From Streptomyces odontomachi (GTDB lineage: Bacteria; Actinomycetota; Actinomycetes; Streptomycetales; Streptomycetaceae), in assembly GCF_024435355.1 (NCBI RefSeq), contig NZ_JAMJWG010000004.1:248001-312000 (forward strand): a stretch of 64,000 bases of DNA, written 5' to 3'. Below, in pieces: positions 47,175 to 54,410 of this stretch. Both the position numbers and the translations under genes were made by a program. Numbering within the stretch: position 1 is the first letter of the stretch; every line of letters starts with the position of its first letter. The notes under the pieces are model-generated. The model was not told the origin of the DNA. It searched no databases and saw only the letters and a list, made by a program, of their open reading frames with translations.

Positions 47175-49415
47175 GGTGAACGCGTTCACCACCGTCTGCA
47201 CCAGCCGGTCACCCGCCGCGTCGGTGGCCGTGATGCGCAGCGTGACGTCCTTGCCGGCCGAGGTGTCGGGGTTGGTCCACCGGGCGGCGAAGGTGTCCTT
47301 GCCCCGAGTGGTGGTGGCCTTCGTCCAGAAGGAGCCGCCGTCGTAGGAGATCTCCACCTTCGCCTGGGTGACGGCCGCACCGGTCGTGGTGCCGGGCGCG
47401 CGCCCGAAGGTGACGGCGAGGTGGTCGTCACCGGTCGCGCTGGTGCCGTCCGGCGCGGCGCCGAGCCGGTAGTGCGGGGTGATGAGCGGGAGGGCCGAGC
47501 ACGCGGCGGAGTCGCCGTACTGCCCGTCGTCCGCGACGCAGGACCAGTCGTCCGGCACGGTCCGGTCGCCCGAGTGGGCCGAGGAGAAGGACCACTCGGT
47601 GTGCGTGGTCAGCGACTGGTGGAAGGCCGGGTTCAGCCTGGTCTGGTCGTACGCCACCGTGTACGACGCCGGTTCGGGCGGCACGGTGACGACCGCGCCG
47701 ACGACGTCGTCCTGGTCGTAGAGGGTGACGCCGGCCGAGCGCACCGTCATGTGCGTGGCAGTCACGTCGGACGGCACGGACAGGGCGTAGTGCCCGTCGC
47801 TGTCCGTGGTCGTGTGCAGGACGACGGCGAGCGTGTCACCCTTGCGGCAGGCCTGGCAGTACCAGGTGTCGTGCGGGACGGTGGCGCCCCGTGCGGGCGC
47901 GGTGAGTCCGGGCACCAGAGGGCCGCGCAGCCAGTCGACCGGGATGGTACGGCCGGGCAGCAGGGGCTGCGGCGTGGAGATGAAGCGCAGGTCACCCGCC
48001 TTGAGCCAGTCCTGATAGGTGGCGCCCGGCGAGCCGCCGACGTACTCCACGCGCCGCATGGGGGCGTGGAACGGCTCCGACAGCGCGTCGCTGCCCTGCT
48101 CGTACGGCAGGGACATCAGCCGCGCGACCTCCTCGGCACGGTCGGGCCGGTCGCTGTGGTACCGCGTCCGCACGGTGGTCAGCCGGTGCGCGGTCACCTT
48201 GTGGTGCTGGTCGGGAGCGATCGCGCCCGGTGGGTCGTCCAGCTTGAGGTCGTAGGAGTACGGCTCGGTGGCGTCCGCGGGTGCGTCGCGATGCGTGTAG
48301 GCGTTGAAGTGCAGGTTCCCGACCCTGACCGGCCCGGCGGAGGGCTGCACGTACACCGGCAGGTCGCCGGTGACGCCGAGGCCGTGGTTGAGCGCCGGCT
48401 CGCCGGTGGCGTCCTGGCGCAGGTAGTGCAGGATGAGCTGGGCCTGCCGCGACGGCTTCGGGGTGGCGAAGGTGACCTGTTCGGTCGCCTTGGACAGGTC
48501 CAGCACGACGTCGGTGCCGGTGGCGTCGTCCGGGACGGTGAACTCCGCGGTGGCCAGGCGGACGTCGGCCGGATCGCCGGCACCGTCGTAGTCCGGCACC
48601 GCGACCAGGGCGCTGTAGTGGCCGGCGGGCACGTCGACCTCGGCGTGACCGTCGGTCGCCGTCAGCGCGGGGTTCTGGTAGCTCCCCGCGTCGTCGACGT
48701 CGGCCAGGCTGAAGGGTGTCGCGCCCGGCCGGGGCGTGCCGTCCGGGCCGAGCACGGTGACCCGTACGCTGCGGTCGGCAGTGGCTTCCCGATGCCCGGC
48801 TGCTTCGGTGCCGGCCGTGGTGAACGCGGGCCGGACGGAGGTGACGCCGCCGAACAGCGGTCCGTCCCCGACCCGTTTTGCGGCCGCCTGCGCCGCCGTC
48901 TGGTGCGCCAGCGCCGCGCCGAACGCCGGCCCCGGAGCGGGGGCGGTGCCGCCCTCGACGCGTACCGGAGTGGCCGTCAGACCCGCCCGGACCAGGGCGG
49001 ACACGTCGAAGAGCGCCGGGTCGAGCACCGTCCCCAGGTAGGGCAGGGCCGTCAGCGGGATGACGTAGACATCGTTGTCGAGACGTTCGGTGACGTAGTT
49101 CGCCGCTGAAGCGCCACGCCGCGGTGCCACGACGACACCGGCGTCCGCACCCAGCGTGACGCGCTCGCCGGTGACGAGGGTGACGGTGTGGGAGGGCCTG
49201 TCATCCGCCGTGGCCGGCATCGTGGGTGGGTGGTAGGTGCCCGCCGGGACCGGTACCGGCGCGGCCAGGGCGCCGGGAGCCGGGGCGAGCGTCAGTGCCA
49301 GCCCGAGCACCACGCCACCGGTCGTGGCCAGTCGGCCACCCTCACGCGGGCGCCGCCGCACCGCGCCCCGTTCCCTCTCGGACACCGCCGTCCGTCTGAT
49401 CCGCGGGTGCCACAT
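47151..49415 (-). CDS. secreted protein resembling an S8-protease prodomain without the protease
   Basis: A 754-residue exported protein. The signal region is at about residues 28-52. The next 80 residues (HTVTLVTGERVTLGADAG, YVIPLTALPYLG..LDPALFDVSALVRAG) match the N-terminal prodomain of large streptomycete subtilisin-like proteases. The Asp, His and Ser catalytic blocks of S8 proteases are absent. Instead there are carboxypeptidase-regulatory-like and Ig-like beta domains (about 210-300 and 660-750). Its C-terminus runs into the truncated MITE end, so it may have been shortened. ATG 49415 follows GGGAGGGG. Function is unknown; a decoy inhibitor or surface protein are possibilities only. 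Confidence 0.78.
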   Translation of the reverse strand: MWHPRIRRTAVSERERGAVRRRPREGGRLATTGGVVLGLALTLAPAPGALAAPVPVPAGTYHPPTMPATADDRPSHTVTLVTGERVTLGADAGVVVAPRRGASAANYVTERLDNDVYVIPLTALPYLGTVLDPALFDVSALVRAGLTATPVRVEGGTAPAPGPAFGAALAHQTAAQAAAKRVGDGPLFGGVTSVRPAFTTAGTEAAGHREATADRSVRVTVLGPDGTPRPGATPFSLADVDDAGSYQNPALTATDGHAEVDVPAGHYSALVAVPDYDGAGDPADVRLATAEFTVPDDATGTDVVLDLSKATEQVTFATPKPSRQAQLILHYLRQDATGEPALNHGLGVTGDLPVYVQPSAGPVRVGNLHFNAYTHRDAPADATEPYSYDLKLDDPPGAIAPDQHHKVTAHRLTTVRTRYHSDRPDRAEEVARLMSLPYEQGSDALSEPFHAPMRRVEYVGGSPGATYQDWLKAGDLRFISTPQPLLPGRTIPVDWLRGPLVPGLTAPARGATVPHDTWYCQACRKGDTLAVVLHTTTDSDGHYALSVPSDVTATHMTVRSAGVTLYDQDDVVGAVVTVPPEPASYTVAYDQTRLNPAFHQSLTTHTEWSFSSAHSGDRTVPDDWSCVADDGQYGDSAACSALPLITPHYRLGAAPDGTSATGDDHLAVTFGRAPGTTTGAAVTQAKVEISYDGGSFWTKATTTRGKDTFAARWTNPDTSAGKDVTLRITATDAAGDRLVQTVVNAFTVAGQTGV

Positions 49416-49780
49416 GGAGCCCCTCCCTCACGTCCTTGACGGTGGGTCAATGGGTCACAAGGAAACACTCACGCCCCACAGCGTTCGCCACGGCGGAGAT
49501 CACTTCCAGGTACGAACCAAAGCTGGCCGGTTAACGCCCATGTACGGCGCCAATCAAGCGATGCGTACGCGCCGTCGCCCCTGCCCCTGCCCCTGCCCCT
49601 GCCCCTGCCCCTGCCCCTGCCCCTGCCCCTGCCACCGAACGGGAACGGGTCGGTGGCGGGGGCGACGGGCGGGCGAGCGTCGGGTGAGCGGTCAGCGGGT
49701 CACGCCGTGCCGTTCGTTCGGAACGCACCCGCCCCGCCTACCCTGTGGCGGGCCGTGCTCCGACGGTGGTCAGGTTGTGG
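49416..49780. other. 365-base gap carrying a hexanucleotide microsatellite
   Basis: The region lies upstream of the secreted-protein gene and downstream of the ligase gene. I see no gene. It contains the GCCCCT repeat listed separately. Confidence 0.5.
49577..49630. repeat. nine perfect copies of GCCCCT
   Basis: A perfect hexanucleotide tandem repeat, nine units, between two genes. In frame it would code for Pro/Cys repeats, but no supported gene covers it. Confidence 0.9.
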
Positions 49781-50647
49781 TCAGGTTCGCCCCCTGCGGT
49801 CCGCCACCAGCTTGCCGGCCGCATCGGCGAGGGACGGCCAGCCGGCGGGGTCCTTCCCGTACCTTTCGGTGATCGTGAGGAGCCACCGTTCGACCCCGAA
49901 CGCCACGCATCCCGTCGTCACCGGCTCGTCGGCCTGCACGATGTCGAAGGCCGCGCCGAAGTGGTCGTGATGCAGGTTCACCGAGGCGATCGCCAGGTCG
50001 CCCCCGTGGACGGCTTCGAACTTCGTCGGTGACACCTTCTGGAGCAGGAAGCCCGGATTCGACAGCGGCTGGAAGAAGGGGTCGGTCGCCGGTTCCCAGG
50101 AGATCTCGATGTCGAGCAGGGCGCACAGGGCCCTGACGCTCTCCCTGGCCTCGGCCAGGAACGCCGCGACGTCCGCGGGCGTGCCGAGGCAGACGATCTC
50201 CCGCATCCAGAAGCTCCATTGCCGCCGAAGCGGCACGTACGCCCGCTCCCTTCGAAAGCACGTGTTCGCCGTGGTCACGTACTCGGGCGCGGTCCGGCGT
50301 TGCCCTTGGCGTGCGGCGTAGACGTGGTAGCAGGCCGCCGGGGTGAGGATCTCCTCGACCTTCGGCTGCCCGGGGAGGGTGACCGGACCGTTGTCCGGCA
50401 GCGCGGACACGAACGCGGCGAGGCCCTGCTCGTCGCCCGGCGGGAAGGCCGCGAAGCTCGCCTGATGGGGGAAGGAGCGCAGGTAGTCGAGCCGTTGCAG
50501 GACGTCGACCGGCAGCGTGGCGGGGTGCCGTTCCTCGTCGGCGTGCCACGACGACGCCAGCAGCCTGACCGCCTCGTCGATCTCTGTCGCCAACCGCAGT
50601 GCGGCGCCGGAGAGACTCATCTGACCTGACTCGTGCCATCGCATCAT
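49781..50647 (-). CDS. amino acid:[carrier protein] ligase (class II aminoacyl-tRNA synthetase homologue)
   Basis: A 288-residue stand-alone catalytic core resembling atypical seryl-tRNA synthetases that activate an amino acid with ATP and load it on a carrier protein instead of tRNA. Class II motif 3 is visible in GCVAFGVERWLLTITERYG near the C-terminus, and motif 2 may lie in ANTCFRRERAYVPLRRQWSFWMREI, which also supplies a zinc-type cysteine. There is no tRNA-binding arm. I chose ATG 50647 because GAGGG precedes it (ATG 50644 and 50620 also possible). It is divergent from the peptide-KAS III-oxygenase-carrier operon, and the 78-residue carrier at 52911 is the natural partner. The amino acid is unknown. 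Confidence 0.82.
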   Translation of the reverse strand: MMRWHESGQMSLSGAALRLATEIDEAVRLLASSWHADEERHPATLPVDVLQRLDYLRSFPHQASFAAFPPGDEQGLAAFVSALPDNGPVTLPGQPKVEEILTPAACYHVYAARQGQRRTAPEYVTTANTCFRRERAYVPLRRQWSFWMREIVCLGTPADVAAFLAEARESVRALCALLDIEISWEPATDPFFQPLSNPGFLLQKVSPTKFEAVHGGDLAIASVNLHHDHFGAAFDIVQADEPVTTGCVAFGVERWLLTITERYGKDPAGWPSLADAAGKLVADRRGRT

Positions 50648-50843
50648 GTCGGCCCTCAGTCCTGTTCGGTCGCGTCTGCCGGCATGACGGTAGAGGGGGC
50701 ACACGGCCCGCCGTCATCCGGGAAAACCACGATCTGCCGAGGCGCTCCGCCCGCCCGCCCAAGGTCAGTGGTCTCCCGGATGTCCGGTCACCGGCGCAGC
50801 GCGCAGGATCGTGGCGAACACAAGCTGCGAGAGGAGGTGCCAG

Positions 50844-50984
50844 ATGAATTCGGTGACCGTCAGTGACCTCACCCTCGAGGAGCTCGCTCTGCTCGAGGAC
50901 TCCCCCGTCGCGCAGGAACTCCGCGTGATCGAGGAGGGACAGGACCGCACCAGCGGGTTCATGTCCCAGAACAGCATGTTCTGA
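50844..50984 (+). CDS. 46-residue putative RiPP precursor peptide
   Basis: A short gene behind a very strong ribosome site (GAGAGGAGGTGCCAG before ATG 50844). The peptide has an acidic leader-like part with the hydrophobic helix LTLEELALLEDSPVAQEL and a short C-terminal core ending SGFMSQNSMF. There is no Cys, and the C-terminus is free of acidic residues after position 34. A radical SAM/SPASM maturase lies in the same direction downstream, and Phe39-Met-Ser41 has the aromatic-x-Ser spacing used for three-residue cyclophanes. A perfect hairpin follows before the next gene. The precursor role is inferred; the coding call rests on the ribosome site, codon usage and context. Confidence 0.75.
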   Translation: MNSVTVSDLTLEELALLEDSPVAQELRVIEEGQDRTSGFMSQNSMF

Positions 50985-51008
50985 TCGGCTGTTCCCAGCC
51001 CGGACACG

Positions 51009-51053
51009 GGCGGTGTGCGCCGGCGCCGTCACCTTGCGGCGGCGCACACCGCC
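51009..51053 (+). terminator. attenuator-like hairpin after the peptide gene
   Basis: GGCGGTGTGCGCCG (51009-51022) and its exact reverse complement (51040-51053) form a 14-bp stem with a 17-base loop, 25 bases after the peptide stop and 51 before the KAS III start. The position suits partial termination that keeps peptide mRNA in excess of enzyme mRNA. Confidence 0.75.
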
Positions 51054-51104
51054 TCGGGCTCGACGACCGTGGAAGCGGATGGACGACTGGCGGATGGACG
51101 GCTG

Positions 51105-52064
51105 ATGGATCCGATATTCGTGCAATCGATCTCGTACACGCTGGGAGAGAACAAGTACGAGCTGGGCGAATCCGGTGCTGCGGGCCGGCTCGCCACGCCG
51201 GTCGACGACCTGGCCGACGCCGGCTTTCGTTGGCATCACGTCTGCGCCCCGGAGACATCGGCCTACGACCTGGCCCGCGCGGCCGTGGCACCCCTGGCCG
51301 AAGCGGGTTCGCTGCACGGGGTTTCCGCGATCGTCTACGCCACCTGCCTGCCGTGCAACGCAAACCTGGAAGACGACGGGGCGTGGCGGGAGACCCGTGA
51401 CGCGCAATATCTGGTGCGCTCCCCGGCCAGTCGCTTGCAGGCCGAATTCGCCCTGTCCGACGCGGTCGTCATCGGGCTCACCCAGCAGGCGTGCACCGGC
51501 ATGCTCGGTGCCATCCGGGTCGGCAGGGCGCTGCTCCAGACCGAACCGGGATGGGACAAGGTCCTGTGTGTCACTGCTGACCGGCTTCCTGACGGCACGC
51601 TGTACGAGCTCACCTCCAACCTGGTCTCCGACGGTGCCGCCGCGTGCCTGCTGTCCTGGGAGCCGACCGGGTTCCGGCACGTCGCCGGTCACCACATCTC
51701 GGACGGTGCACTGGGGGGAAGCACGGAGCCCGGTGCCGCCATGGGCAGCTACTACGAGTACGTCATCCGGCTCGTGACGGAGACGCTGGCGAGTGCCGGG
51801 ATGGGCATGGCCGACGTGGACGTCATCGTCCCGCAGAACGTCAACCCGCACCTGTGGGACATCCTCGCCCGTGCTCTGGACTGTCCACCGGACCGGATAG
51901 CGATGCCCTCACTCCCCGACGTGGGTCACGTACTGGCCGCGGACAATCTCATCAACGTGAAGCTGCTGCGTGAGTCCGGTCGGGTTCGGGCGGGAGACCG
52001 GGTCCTGTTGCTCATGGCCGGACTCGGTATGAACTGGCAGTCGACGGTCCTGGAGGCGGTATGA
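51105..52064 (+). CDS. 3-oxoacyl-ACP synthase III (KAS III/FabH-like) homologue
   Basis: A 319-residue thiolase-fold enzyme. The Cys-His-Asn triad expected of KAS III is present: Cys130 in TQQACTGMLGA, His249 in VPQNVNPHLWDIL and Asn281 in AADNLINVK. Such enzymes join an acyl-CoA or acyl-ACP with a malonyl unit, or act as acyltransferases forming esters or amides. There is no malonyl-CoA or fatty-acid gene nearby, so transfer of a carrier-bound aminoacyl or acyl group is plausible here (inference). ATG 51105 begins the conserved region. The stop overlaps the oxygenase start by four bases. Confidence 0.88.
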   Translation: MDPIFVQSISYTLGENKYELGESGAAGRLATPVDDLADAGFRWHHVCAPETSAYDLARAAVAPLAEAGSLHGVSAIVYATCLPCNANLEDDGAWRETRDAQYLVRSPASRLQAEFALSDAVVIGLTQQACTGMLGAIRVGRALLQTEPGWDKVLCVTADRLPDGTLYELTSNLVSDGAAACLLSWEPTGFRHVAGHHISDGALGGSTEPGAAMGSYYEYVIRLVTETLASAGMGMADVDVIVPQNVNPHLWDILARALDCPPDRIAMPSLPDVGHVLAADNLINVKLLRESGRVRAGDRVLLLMAGLGMNWQSTVLEAV

Positions 52065-52921
52065 CCCTCGCGAGCACCGTCAGGCGCTTGTCGGACCTGT
52101 CCCGGCATTCCGCCAAGGACCCGTACGTCGAATTCCAGTGGCCGGACGAGCTGGAGCCGGGACACGACTGGTTCACCACGCCCGAATACCTTTCGCTCGT
52201 CGGCACCGGCATCTGGCCCACGCTGTCCGAGGAACGCAGGAAGTCGCTCTCCTTTCACGAGGCGGCGAACTTCTACAGTCTCAACATCCACGGCGAGAAG
52301 ACCCTCTTGCAGGGCCTCTCGGCGCGACTGTACCGAAGCGACATGGTGGAGGTTTCGCCGTATCTCCATCACTTCATCGACGAGGAGAACAAGCACAGCG
52401 TGTACTTCGGCGGCTTCTGTACGCGCTACGCGAAGGTGTACCGGAACCGCCAGTTCTCGTTGGGTGTCCAGCGCCTTCCCCAGGACGTCGAGGACTTTCT
52501 CTTCTTCGCAAAGACGCTGATCTTCGAGGAAGTGGGCGACCACTACAACTGGGTGCAGATGCGCGACGATCGGCTGCACCCTCTGGCACGTCGGATCAAT
52601 CGGAGCCATCACGTCGAGGAAGCCCGGCACCTGCTGTTCGGGCGGGCCCTGGTCACCGATCTCTGGCAGCACCAGGAGTGGAGCCGGGAGACCGTTCGCG
52701 ACGTACGTGACCATCTCGTGCAGTACTTCGTCAGCGGATGGAAGCAGTACTACAACCCGGACGTCTATGCCGACGCCGGCCTCACCCACGCCTTCGACCT
52801 GGCCGAGGAGGCCTGGTACAGCCCGGTGCAGCGCGCACACCGGAAGACCGCCTCGGCGAAGTGCGAAGAATTCCTCGTCGACGCTCGCATTCTGCCTCCG
52901 GAGTCCCTTGATGTCTGCTGA
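52061..52921 (+). CDS. AurF-like diiron oxygenase
   Basis: A 286-residue ferritin-like diiron protein. Two copies of the E-X(about 30)-(D/E)EXXH pattern are visible: Glu in NIHGEKTLL with DEENKHS, and Glu in IFEEVGDHYN with VEEARHLLF. This is the metal-site pattern of AurF-type N-oxygenases, which oxidise amino groups to hydroxylamine, nitroso or nitro groups and sometimes act on carrier-bound substrates. In this cluster the likely substrate is the amino acid tethered to the carrier encoded next. The FMN reductase at 56114 could supply electrons. The exact oxidation is unknown. It overlaps both neighbours (ATGA at the start, 11 bases at the end). Confidence 0.82.
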   Translation: MTLASTVRRLSDLSRHSAKDPYVEFQWPDELEPGHDWFTTPEYLSLVGTGIWPTLSEERRKSLSFHEAANFYSLNIHGEKTLLQGLSARLYRSDMVEVSPYLHHFIDEENKHSVYFGGFCTRYAKVYRNRQFSLGVQRLPQDVEDFLFFAKTLIFEEVGDHYNWVQMRDDRLHPLARRINRSHHVEEARHLLFGRALVTDLWQHQEWSRETVRDVRDHLVQYFVSGWKQYYNPDVYADAGLTHAFDLAEEAWYSPVQRAHRKTASAKCEEFLVDARILPPESLDVC

Positions 52922-53147
52922 CACACCGTTCCGATCCGCGTTGCGGACCTGGGTACGGGAGAAAACGGGAGACGCGGTGTTCGACGACGACAGCCCGCTG
53001 TTCGAGCAGCGTTTCCTCCGGTCGGTGCATGTGCCGGAACTGCTGGTCTTCATGGAGCGACTCCGGCGGTCACCGATCGATGTGGAGCGGCTGCGGATCG
53101 ACGACTTCCGCAGCATCAACACCCTCGTCGCGCGATTCGACCGCTGA
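52911..53147 (+). CDS. acyl/aminoacyl carrier protein
   Basis: A 78-residue helical protein with carrier-protein layout: DDDSPLFEQRFLRSVHVPELLVFMERL puts Ser38 (LRSV) at the phosphopantetheine site, although the usual Asp before it is Arg. A helix with IDVERLRIDDFRSINTLV closes the fold. It is too short for a modular enzyme and matches the small carriers that partner amino acid:carrier ligases such as the one at 49781. ATG 52911 has GGAG in front and overlaps the oxygenase end by 11 bases. Confidence 0.8.
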   Translation: MSADTPFRSALRTWVREKTGDAVFDDDSPLFEQRFLRSVHVPELLVFMERLRRSPIDVERLRIDDFRSINTLVARFDR

Positions 53148-53176
53148 GCACGGACTTCTCAACTCAGGAGCACACC

Positions 53177-54406
53177 ATGGGTGTGGAAACAATGCAGAGC
53201 AGCGGCCTCGAGTGGCCGATGACCGGGCTGGACGTACCGGCGTTGAAGGCCACGGGGTGGCGCCCGGTTCCGTTCAACCAGTTCGTCCTGAAAGTGCACA
53301 GCAGGTGCAACCTCGCCTGCGACTACTGCTACATGTACGAGATGTCCGACCAGAGCTGGCGGGGCCGGCCGGCCGTGATGTCCCCCGATCTGATCCGGGT
53401 CACAGCCTCCCGGATGGGCGATTACGCACGACGCCACCGGTTGCCTGCCGCCCAGGTCGTCCTCCACGGGGGCGAGCCGCTGCTGGCGGGCAGTGACGTG
53501 ATCGCCTTTCTCGCCGAGGAGACGCGTCGCGCCTTTCCCGCGGAGACCCGGTTGGCCATCGGTGTGCACACCAACGGGGCGCTGCTCACCGAGGAGATGC
53601 TGGAAACCCTCCGGGCCCACGACATCCGGGTGGGAATCAGCCTGGACGGCGACAAGGGCGCCAACGACCGGCACCGCCGGTATCGAAACGGCAGGAGCAG
53701 CTACGACGACGTCGTCCAGGGGCTCGCCCTGCTCAGGTCGCCGCGTTATGCGCATCTGTTCTCCAGCATTCTGGCCGTGATCGACCTGGCCAACGACCCG
53801 ATCGAGACGTACGAGGGCATCGCCGGGTTCGAGCCGCCCGCCATGGATTTCCTGCTGCCGCACGCGAACTGGATGGAGCCGCCGCCCGGAAAGGCGGAGC
53901 CGGGATCCACCCCGTATGCGGACTGGCTGATCAAGGTGTTCGACCACTGGTACGACCGCGGGTCGAGCCGGGCGAACGTGCGGCTCTTCGCGGGGGCGAT
54001 GAAGCTGTTGCTGGGCCGGCCGGGCGACACCGAGCAGATCGGCCTGCAACCGGCCAATTTCCTCGTGGTCGAGACCGACGGGACCATCGAGCAGGTGGAC
54101 ACCCTGAAGTCGGCCTTCGCCGGGGCCCCGGAGACGGGTTCCCACATCGCCGACTGCGACTTCGACACGGTGGCCGAGCATCCGGGTGTGGTCGCCCGGC
54201 AGATCGGGGTCGAGGCCCTGTGCGAGCAGTGCCGTGGTTGCCAGTACCGCGACGTGTGCGGTGGAGGGCTGTACGTGCACCGCTACAGGGCCGGCACCGG
54301 ATTCCGCAATCCGTCCGTGTACTGCGAGGACCTGATGAAGTTCGTCGGGCACGCCAAGGGGCGTCTCATGCGGGACCTCGACCGGGTACGCAGGGCGCGG
54401 GGCTGA
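53177..54406 (+). CDS. radical SAM/SPASM peptide maturase, FxsB-like
   Basis: A 409-residue radical SAM enzyme. Cys44-x3-Cys48-x2-Cys51 (HSRCNLACDYCYMYE) binds the SAM [4Fe-4S] cluster. The barrel continues with VVLHGGEPLLAG and VGISLDGDKGANDRHRRY. A C-terminal SPASM-type cysteine cluster follows (CEQCRGCQYRDVCGGGL and a later Cys). The block FNQFVLKVHSRCNLACDYC and DFLLPHANWMEPPP are those of FxsB-type maturases, which form cyclophane crosslinks on peptides ending FxSxx. ATG 53177 follows AGGAG. The peptide at 50844 is the only candidate substrate nearby, but it ends FMSQNSMF, not FxSxx. Confidence 0.9.
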   Translation: MGVETMQSSGLEWPMTGLDVPALKATGWRPVPFNQFVLKVHSRCNLACDYCYMYEMSDQSWRGRPAVMSPDLIRVTASRMGDYARRHRLPAAQVVLHGGEPLLAGSDVIAFLAEETRRAFPAETRLAIGVHTNGALLTEEMLETLRAHDIRVGISLDGDKGANDRHRRYRNGRSSYDDVVQGLALLRSPRYAHLFSSILAVIDLANDPIETYEGIAGFEPPAMDFLLPHANWMEPPPGKAEPGSTPYADWLIKVFDHWYDRGSSRANVRLFAGAMKLLLGRPGDTEQIGLQPANFLVVETDGTIEQVDTLKSAFAGAPETGSHIADCDFDTVAEHPGVVARQIGVEALCEQCRGCQYRDVCGGGLYVHRYRAGTGFRNPSVYCEDLMKFVGHAKGRLMRDLDRVRRARG

Positions 54407-54410
54407 CCAC

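Noticed and set aside
49237..49872. A 211-codon plus-strand frame with Pro/Cys repeats
   Set aside because: It is produced by the GCCCCT microsatellite and antisense codons. There is no ribosome site and no family.
50844..50984. Assignment of the small peptide as a classical FxsA (FxSxx-COOH) precursor
   Set aside because: The C-terminus is FMSQNSMF, so the FxSxx end is not met. I keep it as a precursor of uncertain class.
51015..51104. Upstream start for the KAS III gene at 51015
   Set aside because: The extra codons fall inside the 14-bp hairpin and read as Arg-rich shadow. ATG 51105 begins the conserved region.
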